Below, piece after piece: positions 1 to 11,650 of a stretch of 64,000 nucleotides of DNA. The notes under the pieces are model-generated. The model saw nothing but the letters and a program-made list of their open reading frames with translations. It was not told the origin of the DNA and did no database searches. Position 1 is the stretch's first letter, and every line of letters begins with the position of its first letter. Source of the DNA: Spinacia oleracea (Eukaryota > Streptophyta > Magnoliopsida > Caryophyllales > Amaranthaceae). Where the stretch lies: the NCBI RefSeq assembly GCF_020520425.1, contig NC_079487.1, positions 111,386,141-111,450,140 of the forward strand, written 5' to 3'. Both the position numbers and the translations under genes were made by a program.

Positions 1-103
1 TACTAATGACGCGTCGTTAGTCCGCCGTTAGCCTACTTTCTAATTCACCAAATGCCCCTACAATGTAACTTATTTCACCAAATACCCAAATATTAAAATA
101 TAA

Positions 104-596
104 CTAGCGTTTGAGCCCGTTCAAAGAACGGGCGGTTGTATAGTGGTTATTTAGTCTATCTTTTAAAGTTCTAATTTTATTGAGTTTGTGATTTAAGAGA
201 GAATATATGATTTAAATAGAGGTAAATTTTGAAAGTTAAAAGAATACATTAATATTGAGTGTTAATCGGGAAGATGGAGTGAAAAATGTTGAATGAATAG
301 ATTGGTGAATTGATGTTGTATGAGAAAGATGGAGTGAAAGAGGCGATTGGAATTGTATAATATATCAAACAACAAAGAAAAGTAAAATGCAAAACCAAAT
401 TGATGGAGTAAAGAATGGATGACACGTGTCATCTAATCAAATATGTTGACACATGTCATCTAATCAAATGTGGTTTCCCTTTTTAAATACTAGGTATACG
501 TGTCATCTAATCAAATATGTTGACACATGTCATCTAATCAAATGTGGTTTCCCTTTTAAAATATTAGGTATAGACTAGGTATAGACTAGGTATAGA
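104..596 (-). mobile_element. Non-autonomous Helitron
   Basis: Read on the minus strand, the element starts with TCTATACCTA and ends with a GC-rich hairpin (GCCCGTTC and its complement around a short loop) followed by TCAAACGCTAG. The 3' CTAG is followed by T and the 5' TC is preceded by A, which is the Helitron insertion rule (A^T host dinucleotide). The right part contains a direct duplication of about 70 bp, including a TGACACGTGTCATC motif, and a triplet of TAGACTAGGTA units at 562-596. No coding potential is visible. The family is inferred from termini only. Confidence 0.72.
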
Positions 597-1371
597 TTCA
601 CCAAATGCCCAAATGTAAAAACTACCTTTTAAAAGCCCAACGGCTAGTTTTTGGGATTGAAAAATAGTCGTTGCTTATTGTTTTACTATGAATAACCCTG
701 TTCTGGGTGTTTATTTAGTCACCAAATTATTTTGTTGTAGTTTCATCTCATTTTGGGTCAGGAATTATCATTCAAAATCATCATCCACACATAATGAGTT
801 TACGTATGTTAGAGTCCCCAAAAATCTGTTATTGTGGGAGGAAATTTGTCATCCGTAGATCCGATACAACACTCAATCCATAAAGGTTATACTACAAGTG
901 TGATTCATGCAACAATATGAAATGGTGCAAGGGAGTAATTGAGTATGAAAATAGTGGGCATCAACAACAACATGGTTTCCTCCTGAACTTGAGTAACAGA
1001 TGCCGTAACAATCAATAAAGTCAACATTTAAAAATATTATTATTAAGGTATTTAAAACCCAACATTTGTTAACCAAGTCAACTTGCTATCCACATCACAA
1101 GAAGGAATACTGAATTAACTAAAAAGCAATGCTCGTCTTGATAGATCAAATTTAGCTCAAAAAATTTAATCAGCTGATACATGAAGTGAATCGAGTTATC
1201 GTTTTAATTGATCATAAATGCATCAAAGTCATGCACCAATGTGATCTCTAAAAGCCATAATTACTCCTAAAATTGCAAAATTAGAGCTTTGCAACCAAAA
1301 TTTACACCTCAAATTGCATAAACCAATTCAATTCAACAACACCTCAAATTCAACGCCTAAAACATAAAAAG

Positions 1372-1463
1372 TTAATTAATAATTAATAATTAATAATTAA
1401 TAATTAATAATTAATAATTAATAATTAATAATTAATAATTAATAATTAATAATTAATAATTAA
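1372..1463. repeat. 7-bp microsatellite (TTAATAA)n
   Basis: About 13 nearly perfect copies of the 7-base unit TTAATAA occur in a row. It is AT-only sequence some 270 bp upstream of the RPN8 copy 1 start codon. Confidence 0.95.
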
Positions 1464-1483
1464 ACAACAATTTTTGTTATAAA

Positions 1484-1656
1484 TTAGACCCGGCCCGAAA
1501 ATGGCCCGAAAGCCCGTTATTTTAGCCCAAAATAACGGGTTTTGTGCATAAAAATCGGCCCAAAGTTTAGCCCAACCCGGCCCGACATAATGGCCAGTTC
1601 TTTATGCCCTCGGCCCGGACCGAACCCCGCCCGGCCCACCTTTTAATCAGGTCTAA
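1484..1656. mobile_element. Decayed hAT-like element (TAGACC...GGTCTA)
   Basis: The block begins TAGACCCGGCCCG and ends ATCAGGTCTA, which reads as a short terminal inverted repeat of the TAGACCTG class. The interior is dense in GGCCCG and CGGGCC. I found no matching 8-bp target duplication, so the ends are uncertain. Confidence 0.35.
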
Positions 1657-1733
1657 GCTGAATCAATGAAAATTGAGATTGGGGTCGGCGAGAAAGAGAA
1701 GCGGAAGTGCAGAGAAAGGAGAAAGAATCAGAA

Positions 1734-4700
1734 ATGGACGTAGTAAAAATCCAGCAAATAAGTTCATCCAAAGCGATTGAGAAGGTGGTCGTTCATCCAC
1801 TGGTGCTGCTGAGCATAGTCGATCACTACAATCGTGTCGCACGCGACACCAAGAAGCGCGTCATCGGTGTTTTGCTGGGAAGCACATTCAAGGGTACCGT
1901 CGATGTCACTAACAGCTACGCCGGTAATTTCTTGATCTTAACTTCCAATTAATTAACTTTTGATTATTCTGCTGTTTGCGTACTTAGCTAAGTTTAGGTT
2001 TTTTAGGGTTTGCAATTTTTGTTAGTTTGAATTCAGTTGTTGTTTGTATATAGGTTTAGGGTTTGTACATTTTGTGAGCTTCAATCCAGTTTTTTCTCTG
2101 TTAGATTTTAGGGTTTTGCAATTTACTCGCGTTTAAACTTAAAACTTCTGTCTTTTTTTGTTCAATGATATCGGGGAAATTCTGTAGATGCAGAAATTCG
2201 GAAGATGAGCTGATTTATGTTGTTGCGTCTGAAACTGATGTTGAATCGATGTTAAATTTGCGTTGCAGGTTTGAATAGAACTGTATTCTGCATCTAGAAT
2301 TGAGTAATAAGATGAAGCTCTCTCTTAGTACGTACATTGTAGGATCAGCACTTCTTCGTAGGTTGCAACTATAGTAATACGATCCACTGACAATTTTTCC
2401 GTCAGTTGCTTCAAAGCATTTAGCAAATTGTGCTCTTTTTGCTTGGTGGTTTATATGAAATAGTATGTTTGGATTTTGAAATTTGTTGAAGTAATGATCT
2501 TGAGAAAGCTCAGCCTAATAACTGTACTGAAAGTAGTACTTCATTCATAGTTTGCGATGGGAAAACAGTTATGTTGAGTTTTACCCTGATGCAGTGATGC
2601 TTATGTCCAATCCTATGTGAAGTTGAATTATGTCCAGTCCTATACTCCTATGTGAAGTTGAATCCATTGCCTCCTGATCTTGGATGTTAGCACCAATGAA
2701 TGTAAAAAGCATATCCGGAGTAGCTATGTTTAACAGTTGTAACTTGTAAGTCCTTGGCGTGTGTCTTGTCTGGAAACCTTGTTCCTTTGGGTGCTTATGA
2801 ACATTCAATTTTATTTTAAAAAATTAATTTTATGATAAATTGATAACTGCTTTCTCAATGCCTTTTCGGGGTAAAGCCTCTCTACTTGTCAATGTGCCAG
2901 GTTAAGTACCCGACTTTCTTTGAACCCAATGATGCAGGACATGCTTTTATTAGTTTTGGATTTTGTTAGCTCTGCTAGACGTAGATTTGCTTACAACATA
3001 AAAGGGTTTCTGGATGAAGATTTATGTTTGTCCTCTCTCTAGGGTGAAACGACACTTCTGACCCGTTGAAAGTGTTTTACCCGGTCTCGTGTGAGAGAAG
3101 TATATAGGCTTTTATGCGTACTAATTCTTGTACTATGTATAAAGCAGTTAGGATAGCATTCTGTTTTTTTTTTTTCTAATCTGGTTTTACAATACAAAAG
3201 GTGGGTTTTATTGATAAAATTCAATACAGGTTCAAGTGATTCGTGTATGGATTTTGATTTTGTTGGGTGGCTTTCAGACTTTTAACCTGCTTGATGAAGA
3301 ATGATTCATGTTCGACCGCTCACTTTTTTGTGTTTTCCTGTTCTGACATTTGACTCAAAACATACAGTCCCATTTGAAGAAGACGACAAGGACCCTAGCA
3401 TTTGGTTTCTTGACCATAATTACCATGAATCTATGTTTTCCATGTTCAGGAGAATAAATGGTAAGTTTTCCAAAATAACACCTGTTATCCTAACTTTTAT
3501 TCCTGTTGAGCTTGAAGTTGATTTCATCTATTGCTGATTCTTCTTAAATTTCAGCAAAGGAGCATGTCGTTGGTTGGTATAGCACTGGTCCTAAGCTACG
3601 AGAGAATGATTTGGATGTCCACAGATTATTTAGCGAGTAAGATAACTATTTTCTACTTGGAGCTCAGAATGAGGTTTCATTGTGTTTTCCTGCATATTTA
3701 TTGTTCACTGTCGGTCCTGTCAATTTTCCGAAACATTTGATATCGTCTTCTCATTTTTTGTCTTGGTATTTTAATGTAGAAACTTCACTTTGGAATTTCA
3801 CTCACTCATAAATGGAAGTTACTTTCTTTGCTAAGGATTATCATTGGAAAATTCTTGAGGATAGATCTGAGATAATTAAACAGTCAGGAAATTAGTGACC
3901 TTAATGTTTATGTGATCATGAGTAGCTGAATTAAGACTGCTAAACCTACAAAGTAGACCATACTTGGACACAAAGGGTATTTAAGGTGGTGTTGGGGTGC
4001 AATTTGTTAGAACTGGTTTAACACTTTCACCACTAATTTTGATTATGCAGACTGCAGACTGTGTCAAATATTTCCCTACTGCTGTATAAAATCCACTATT
4101 TTATCAAATTTTGGGCTGTTAAGAGTTTGAATAAGCCAATGTTGCCATTCGGTTTTCATTTTGAGAAGATGATACACTTTCTTGATTATGTATCCTTAAT
4201 CCTTACACCTCTTCTCTTTACAAGATTAATAAGCAGAATTTTCCCCTATTGCTGTTGACCTGATTCTAGCTTCACATATATTTTGGGTGTTATAGCTATG
4301 TTCCAAATCCTGTCATGGTTATCATTGATGTACAACCTGAAGAGCTGGGAATACCAACAAAGGCTTATTATGCCGTTGAAGAGGTTAAAGAGGTAGGATT
4401 CAACCTTCTTTTTTTCTTTTTTTTTCAGTGTTGTCTGATCTGCAATCTAACATTCTAACCTCATTTAGTCATGTTATATAAAGAAACTGCCACTCCAATG
4501 GCTAATTCAAATTTGCATGTTCGTCACTTACAGAATGCAACACAGAAGAGCCAAAAAGTATTTGCTCATGTTCCTTCTGAAATTGCTGCCCATGAAGTAG
4601 AGGAAATTGGTAGGTCTTACAACTCAACATGTTTGTTTTGTTTCAAAATCGTTGCATCATTTGGACTTTTGGCACTATTAGTTTGTCTTACTTTGACCAT

Positions 4701-7072
4701 ATTTCAGTACTAATATATAAAAACAGATAATTATGTAAATGTTCTTGGGTACTTGTAGATTTCTGATGTATCAATTTTATTATTTTTACCTATAAATAAC
4801 TAAAATGTTTCAAGTTCTTGTTCTGTATGTCATAAATGGATAAACCTTGTCTTCATAATGCATATATGGTAATGTTGTAGGAGTTGAGCACTTGCTTAGA
4901 GACGTGAAGGATACAACCATCAGTACTCTAGCAACAGAGGTAATTCTTTAAGTACTATTTTTGGCTTAAGTGTAAAGATACTTGTTTTCGCGTGGTGTTT
5001 TGTTGGAGAAAAACTAACCCCAATATTATGAGCAGGTGACCGGGAAACTTGCAGCTCTTAAGGGGCTAGATGCTCGTTTGCGAGAGATTCGCGGTTATCT
5101 CGAACTTGTCATCGAAGGAAAACTCCCACTAAACCATGAAATACTGTACCACTTGCAGGTTTGTTCATCCTTAGCTTTGCTTCTTTTTTTGTCTCTGTTC
5201 TTAATTCCTAGTGATATTTTGTTTGATAACTATATTACGTTACGTTTTACCATTTATAGCCTCTAGGTAGTGGGTCTATGTGGCTGCTTGTGTATTATAA
5301 GTTACCGAAAATTAGGGACAGAAATGAAGATGGAAGGCTGAGGTGAGGTTGCCAACATTACGAGGCATGAGATGCTGTGCATTCATTATGAGATTAAGTG
5401 AAACTTTGCCATCCAGAATAATCTTACTTGATAAAGATTCCTTTATTATACAGGGAGCTACTTAGGGCAAACCTTGGACAAATAGTCAATGAACAGTAAA
5501 ATAAAATTTGCCAAATTACTGGTGCATGTGTTCTACCATGATTATCTGTCGTCCGAGGAGAACTGTCTATTATTTTATTTCATATTTGTATCCTGTTACA
5601 AGTTGTTACATTTATTTCCCATGTTAATACGCGCAACTTTGAAGTTCTTTTGTTATAAGCTTTTCTTGCTAGCAGATCCTTTAATTAGCCTTACTAAGTT
5701 TCTTCTTATATTATTTACTATCCTTGCTAGCAAATCTTATTACTAATTTTTGTGTAGGATGTGTTCAACCTTCTCCCTAATCTCAGTGTCCTTGAGTTGG
5801 TCAAGGCTTTTGCAGGTAAACATAAAAATCATTCTCAATTTCTTTCCTGGATGCTGTACTGTATTTTTTGTGATTGTGTGTACCTGCTTGTTTTTGCAGT
5901 CAAAACAAACGACATGATGTTGGTTATATATCTGTCGTCTCTTATCCGAAGTGTGATTGCCCTCCACAACTTGATCAACAACAAGGTGAATATTGCTTCC
6001 TAATATCTACTGGCACTTGGTTGTTTGATTATTTCATTTGTCTATTATTTTTTCTAATAAATTTCTAATACGGAGACTTTAATTTTCAAGTCCAATTGGG
6101 CTGCACTTGGTGCCTACTAGAAAATAAAAGAACATTGCCACTAGGGAAAAGATATCTGAATATGTTGCAAGTAAAAGAATAGTTATTACTAGTATAAGGG
6201 ATATGTTGAACCAAGAAAACAGTGAGCTGGTCCGACTCATTTTGACCAAGTTTGAGTGTAAATTTAAATGTTCTGGGAATTATCAGTGGCAACTAAAGAA
6301 ACCAAGCTTTCATATATTTTCTAGACAATCATAAAATTTCAGTTTCTTTGTACCCTCCTTGATAATGTGGATATGGGCATTTGGCTTGTAAATCACCTAA
6401 TCAGGAGTTCAGGACATACAGTGGTTTTATCGTGATTGGTTTGCTCGGTCTTAGGCTTCAGCTTAGCACGGAAATTTAAAATTTGTTTTAAGTGGAGCCT
6501 TTTTTTGGTCTGAGAGTTGACAGTTGGTGCCCCCTAAAGTTGTTTACGTTAGTTAGTACTCATCTTTTTAATTTATGCTCTTACATTTCCAGTCTTCCTC
6601 CCATTTCTTTGCCTTGTCCATTGTCTTATACTCTTGTGATTTGTAAGATATGACAAAAGCCTTCAGAAATTTGAAACCAAGGTGTAAGAAACTAAGAATA
6701 TTAGATTTTCTAAAGCTGTTCTCTGAGCCTTCCGGAAATTTGTTTCTCTCATTGTAAGCTTACAGGATTGGTTTGGATGGAATTATATGAAGTACGCCTT
6801 TAATCTGGCTGTACAGTTTTGCTTGCCTGACTAGTTTTAGAGATGGTTAACCTTTGGTTGTGTACTTAGGGTGGTCAACAAGGGAGTTTGAGTCATAACA
6901 TAAAACATTACCTTCCCACCTGTTAGCTAATAGTAGTATGTGGGAGATCACGATATTCTTTTATTGTTGATGATCGTGTTTGTTTGCCGTGCCGTTTCAG
7001 ATGCTAAACAAAGAGCACGAGAAGTCTGAAGACTCCAAGTCAATACCTGTAGTTGCTGCAGCAGGAGGCTGA
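1734..7072 (+). CDS. RPN8: 26S proteasome lid subunit RPN8 (PSMD7), copy 1
   Basis: Ten exons: 1734-1923, 3368-3460, 3555-3636, 4296-4392, 4534-4609, 4881-4939, 5036-5158, 5758-5815, 5900-5985, 7001-7072. They total 936 nt (311 aa plus stop), close to the plant RPN8 length, and all introns are GT-AG. The start was chosen at MDVVKIQQ because plant RPN8 begins there; an in-frame ATG at 1707 would add nine residues. The N-terminal MPN domain carries [17 protein letters not shown]. The JAMM metal-binding HxH is replaced ([12 protein letters not shown]), as expected for the non-catalytic MPN partner. In the proteasome regulatory particle RPN8 pairs with the deubiquitinase RPN11 and scaffolds the lid. 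The C-terminus reads LLVIYLSS-like helices then [12 protein letters not shown]. The reading frame is intact. It is paralogous to the gene at 20686-26424, with identical exon lengths. Confidence 0.97.
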
Positions 7073-7488
7073 GCTCAAGAGTATATCCGAGTTGTAGAGA
7101 TAGATGGAAGTTGTATAAGCTGTTTTACATAACAAGAAAGTAGATTTTCTCATCTGTTGTGGTTTGTTTGGGTTGAATTAGGGAAGTTTTTCTGATGTCA
7201 GTCTATTCACATAACATTTAATTGGATTATACTCGTCCTTTCTTAACTAACACTCCGTATCACCTACTCATGTTTGCCATATCAGATGGTGAATAAAAGG
7301 GATTTTGTAATTAATTACGGTAATCTTTCATTTTTCACTTTCTTACTAACTGAAATACTTTACTCGTATCATTTAATCTCGGGCTGGGCCTTGTAGTACT
7401 GCAGGAGGATGAATTTCTGAACCCACATGCACCCCCCAAATTACTTGATCCTCACAGGCCTCATTTTTCAAATCTAAAACATCTAATA
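7073..7488 (+). other. RPN8 copy 1 3' flank / probable 3' UTR
   Basis: AT-rich sequence follows the TGA stop, with several T-rich tracts. The probable 3' UTR and poly(A) region extend to roughly 7330 by analogy with typical plant genes. No ORF of note and no defined poly(A) site can be fixed. Confidence 0.4.
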
Positions 7489-7641
7489 CCTCCGTTTCAC
7501 AATACGGAGTAAAAGCTATAAAAAGTTTGATACTTGGAATTCTTGCATCATTACAAAATTAATAAGATTTCACTTTGATATTTGAAATTCTTGCATCATT
7601 AGGAAATTAACAAGATTTCACTTGGTATTGTAAAACGGTGG
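7489..7641. mobile_element. Stowaway-like MITE
   Basis: The ends are inverted: CCTCCGTTTCACAATAC at the left and GTATTGTAAAACGGTGG at the right, flanked by TA dinucleotides. The short non-coding interior holds a tandem AAATTCTTGCATCATTA-type repeat. This fits a Tc1/mariner-derived MITE. Confidence 0.75.
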
Positions 7642-7644
7642 TAG

Positions 7645-8254
7645 TACTAATTACATTATACTAAAACAGACACCAGAAATGACATCTGTTATTTCATGGT
7701 GCAAAATTTTTCCGCCCAAAACCTTTTCCTAAAAAAGATATCTACTTATTTGTTATTTCTTTCCTTTTCCTAAAATTTTCCGTACGGATTTTGATAATTT
7801 TTTCACAAAATATTTAACTGAATATCTCTCAAACTAATGCATAGTTATATCATTTTTAACATACTCATTTAAATTTATTCATCTAATATGCATATTTAAA
7901 ATACCAATATGTAATTTGACAAAAATATTGAGTGATATATTTTGCATTATTAATATATCGATTTGACTAACATATTATTAATTTTGAATAATTATTATTA
8001 CGTCGTATCTATTATTTCCATAATTTATAAACTAAATTTTGTTTCCATACATAAATAGTTTATAAAAAAAGGTAGAGAATAAAAATAAAATAAAACAGAT
8101 ACATTTTTTTGGGAAAGTGATTTTTGGCGGGAAAAAATCGCACCAGAAATTGACACGTGTCATTCCCGGTGTCTCTTTTAATATATAGTAATAATAGATA
8201 GATATGATCAAGTAATAATTTTCGACTATCCGTGCATATACGGACCTAATCTAG
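7645..8254 (+). mobile_element. Helitron copy A, with an inverted second copy inside
   Basis: The left end (TATACTAAAACAGACACC, then CCGCCCAAAAC) matches the 5' end of the Helitron family seen at 13762 and 38022. The right end (8228-8254) has the 3' signature: TCCGTGCATATACGGA hairpin, then CCTAATCTAG, followed by T. Between about 7775 and 8205 lies a second family member in reverse orientation, from CCGTACGGATTTTGATAA to GGTGTCTCTTTTAATATATAG. Either one Helitron inserted into another or the element is a head-to-head composite. Confidence 0.7.
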
Positions 8255-8292
8255 TACAAAGTATATTCCTAATTGAATAAAATTACGGAGTA

Positions 8293-8619
8293 CTCCCTCC
8301 ATCCCGGAATACTTGACCTGTTTTCCTTATCGGGTCGTCCCTTAATACTTGACCTGTTTCTAAAAATGAAAATATTCTAACAATATTATATTATTTCTCA
8401 CTCCACCCCTATTAACCCACCTACCCCTACTTCATACAAAAAATAATTAAAAATTCAACCTCTACTCTCCTCCAACCCCACCTCTTAACCCACCTCCCAC
8501 TAACTACATTAAAATAATACCCCACTATCAACTACTACCTATTAAATTAAATAAGTCAATTCAAGTGCCTTAAACTCTGTGCCGGTCAAACCGGGTCGAG
8601 TATTCCGGGACGGAGGGAG
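8293..8619. mobile_element. Stowaway-like MITE (CTCCCTCC family)
   Basis: TIRs CTCCCTCCATCCCGGAATAC and GTATTCCGGGACGGAGGGAG are flanked by TA. The 327-bp interior is non-coding and low in G. A degenerate relative lies at 30359-30802. Confidence 0.85.
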
Positions 8620-8846
8620 TATGTCTGAATCACTTGACCCATATGTACATACACCATCATACATTGCCTAGAATTTTTTGGAAAACCCCCCATAAATAGG
8701 GTTTGTTTTCTTGATTTGTTCTTATTTACTCGGTATTTTGTTTACATGTAACACTTCCCTTGGTAATGTAAAAGACATCAATTTTTTTTCTTTTTTTTTT
8801 GGTAAACAAAGACATCACTTTGTAACACTTTCCTTGGTAATGTAAG

Positions 8847-9050
8847 GCTATGTTCGGTTCACCTTATTTTCACTTTTTTAGGAAAATTAAGTTTAAGTTC
8901 AGATTAAATAAGTTCTTGAAAAATAAGGGTTAGCCAAGTACAATTTAAATTAAAATAAGTTCTGATAATTCTAATAAGTTCGGATAAGTTCAGATAAGAT
9001 AAGTTCAGGAAAAATAAGTGAAAATCATGTGAATAAAAGGCACCCTACAA
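8847..9050. mobile_element. Tourist/hAT-like MITE
   Basis: An inverted-repeat element: the left end GGCTATGTTCGGTTCACC pairs with the right end GTGAATAAAAGGCACCC, and inside both ends is TTTTCACTT / AAGTGAAAA. The interior is rich in TAAGTTC. A related copy in reverse orientation is at 12517. The superfamily is not certain because no clean target duplication is visible. Confidence 0.6.
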
Positions 9051-9211
9051 GACTTCACTTTGAAAGTTTCTTTGCTAAGGATATTGTGAGTTATGACTGA
9101 TGCATCGGTGAAAATTCTATGAGGATAAATCTAGGATAATTAGACCATCTGGAAATTAGTTAGCTTAATATTTGATATAATCAAGAGTAGCTTAATTAAG
9201 ATGGTTATACC

Positions 9212-9475
9212 CAGTGGTGGAGGTCAGAAATTTCACGTTGGGGGGGGGGGGGGGGTTTAGAGAAAATGAATCTTAAAAATAGGTATAGGGTAGTGGGAAG
9301 GATTCGAACCTTTGACCTAAGGGTCCACAATTATTAAAAACAACAATAACCACTGAGGCAAGGACTCAAAGAGTATTTAATTATATATTTATGTATTTGT
9401 TATTACTTATCTCTTTGTTTTTTTAAATGTTGGGAGGACAGTCCCTACTCTCCCCCCCCCCCCCCTCCACCACCG
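9212..9475. mobile_element. hAT-like MITE with tRNA-like core
   Basis: Ends CAGTGGTGGAGG and CCTCCACCACCG are inverted. They are flanked by GTTATACC and GTGATACC (8 bp, one mismatch), as for hAT. The interior has a 16-18 base G run near the left end and a matching C run near the right. On the minus strand it holds TTGCCTCAGTGGTT and, about 40 bases later, GGTTCGAATCC, which resemble RNA polymerase III A and B boxes. It interrupts the RPN8 intron relic. Confidence 0.7.
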
Positions 9476-9644
9476 GTGATACCTTAATCCATGGGCATAA
9501 GGGTATTGAAGATGGTATTTTGTGGAATTTATGAGAACTGGGGTAACTTTTACACACGAATTTGACGAACTAAGGTCGTAGGATGTTAAGCTATGCGAAA
9601 CACACATTAAACTACATGTGAGTTGGCATTAATTATCCTACATT

Positions 9645-9698
9645 GAAGAAGAAGAAGAAGAAGAAGAAGAAGAAGAAGAAGAAGAAGAAGAAGAAGGA
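9645..9698. repeat. (GAA)n microsatellite
   Basis: About 17 copies of GAA, nearly perfect. Confidence 0.97.
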
Positions 9699-9699
9699 G

Positions 9700-11650
9700 A
9701 CTGACTACCATATAAGTTTGTTGGGTTACACCACCTAAATTGTTGAGTTTGAAAGTATTTGTCAATATTAGAACCATGGCGAAACTTAGATCATATATTG
9801 GGTTAAATTTCTATTGGATAGGATCTAAAGCGTTGTTTGGATTCTATAAAAGTAATTACTAAATCAAACACAATTGAGAGACTCAAAAGAGACTCTCGAT
9901 CCATATAAGTAAGTCTAAGTAATGAATGTTTTAACTAAGTGTAAAGCTAGGTTGTTATTACTAAAGTTAAACATGAAGGATCTTGAAGAGGAACCTTCAC
10001 CTTATATCTGCCAAGATTTTAGCAAGATTCAGTATCTCGTGAAACAGAATGAGCTAAAAGTTACATGGATATATTTTAAATTGCGAATGGTTTTTGCATT
10101 ACAATCAATCATGTATGGTGTGATATATATGTCGCCAAGATAACTCGTGAGTGTTGGATCATGACAAGTTTATACCAATCTCTCTTGATCTAAAATCAAA
10201 GATCATTAGAATATCATCAAGAACATACAATATATTTGGACGTGTAGAATGAGCACTCGAAAAGAGGAAATGAAGACGAACTAAAGTTTTGATGCTACAT
10301 GCATTTGCCTAAGCAAAAGTTGGATCTGGTTGTTAGGCAAACCACAAACATACACGGGAAATTAAGCGTTGTGATTAAAAGGTTGTAACATAGGTTCAAA
10401 ACCTTATGTAATGCATGAGAAACTGAATCAATGATTAGTTTCCAAGTTCTCAATCAAAAGATGAATATCCCACATCTTTGTGGACTGGTTGGAGTATTCC
10501 AAAAGGGAAGCATCATTTGAAATTCTACATTATTGAAATGAATTCGTTATTGCCTAAGAAGCAATAAAGGGGAATTGTTTATATTGGAGTTCTTCAATAA
10601 ACTCAGGTTGATCACAAGTCTGCTATCTGGATGGTTTTCTATTTTAAATATGAGAATCATTCTAAAAGAGATGAAAGACTAGAACATTCTATAAACATAA
10701 TCAAATATCTTTTCATCTTACATGTAAATGCTTTCGATAGAAACGATGCTAAGAATAGCAAAGTATGATAAACTAAACCTATGCAACAAGTGAGATACAA
10801 CACTCATATGCAGAAACGGAATCAAGTTTGAGTTCCATGAATGTTTTAAGTATTGGGTGAAAGGCCCATATCTGTAAGACACCAAATGTTTTAATTTTGT
10901 GTTAAAGGCCCATAAATTGGAAATCATTTGGTTTAAACATTTATCATTTATGAAATTATATCTCATATCTCATATGTCATTTAATCTTGGTTTATTATTA
11001 AATGATGAAGCCCAAGTGATTCAAAACATTCAAATGGGATATCAAGGATGGATTCCTTGATAAAGAAACGCCTGCAAGTGAACTTGAATATCGAATCACA
11101 AAAGGATCCCTAATCCAGGTCATTGAATGGTTGGACGAACAATGACTAATGAAGATTACATTGCAAGTTGATTTATAGTTCATTTTCTTGAACTAGATGG
11201 GACATGGATGTCAGAAATCATTTGCGTAGATACTATTGGAATTCGTATCGGATTGACCATGAGAACACTTTAAGAAATTAAAGTCATGTCATAAGTCGTT
11301 CTCATTAATGGTGATTGGAACCAATTCCTCAAAACCTGAGTAGGTATGGAAGCTTGTTTGAGAATTAGTTCGCTTTAATTTGATACTTGCTAAACGTCGC
11401 ACCGTAAAAGAAGACTATAAAAGCAGTATTCAGGCTAGCTATGAATCAAAGTAAGTTGTTCATAAGTTACAAGAAGGGATTGTCCTCTTATCTTTGATAT
11501 GATATGTTTTTGTTGTTGTACAAGGCCTCTAGAAGAGTTAGATCCTTTGAAAATGCATGGCCGTCCTCAGAATGGTTAAGGCTTAACCTTCTGTAAAAGT
11601 TTAACAGTTGAACTCAGTAATTCGAGAAACACTTCTGGACCTAACCCATA
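9700..11650 (+). mobile_element. Degenerate non-coding retroelement-like sequence
   Basis: No domain-bearing ORF is present. Short phrases such as GAATTCGTTATTGCCTAAG and GATGAAGCCCAAGTGATTC recall internal non-coding parts of plant copia-type or LARD elements, but I could not define LTRs, a primer-binding site or a target duplication. The call rests on general resemblance only. Confidence 0.3.

Larger units (their letters stand above)
597..1733. other. Intergenic region and upstream region of RPN8 copy 1
   Basis: No gene is visible in this stretch. It is mostly AT-rich. It contains a 7-bp tandem repeat (1372-1463) and a block of GGCCCG/CGGGCC-rich sequence (about 1484-1656) flanked by TAGACC and GGTCTA, which resembles a decayed hAT element without a matching target duplication. 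The last 80 bases are purine-rich (GAGAAAGAGAAG type) and form the likely 5' leader of the proteasome gene. Confidence 0.6.
8757..9640 (+). pseudogene. Partial RPN8 intron-3 copy (relic)
   Basis: Segments here align by eye to intron 3 of both RPN8 genes (3637-4295 and 22528-23218). Examples are ACTTCACTTTG followed by TTTCTTTGCTAAGGAT, GAGGATAAATCT, GGAAATTAGT, and after 9476 GAGAACTGG, ACGAATTTGACGAACTAAG and TGTGAGTTGG. Two MITEs (8847-9050 and 9212-9475) split the relic. No flanking exon was found. It could be a remnant of a third RPN8 copy lost between the two genes, or a dispersed repeat that also sits in both introns. Confidence 0.6.

Noticed and set aside
1707-1733. Upstream in-frame ATG in RPN8 copy 1
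   Set aside because: It would add nine residues not present in plant RPN8 proteins, and copy 2 has no equivalent.
9300-9364. Possible tRNA gene on the minus strand
   Set aside because: A- and B-box-like words are present, but no acceptor stem or cloverleaf can be folded by eye and it lies inside a MITE. It is reported as a tRNA-like core only.
9922-10143. 73-codon ORF after the GAA repeat
   Set aside because: No recognisable domain or homologous motif; a chance frame in degenerate retroelement-like DNA.
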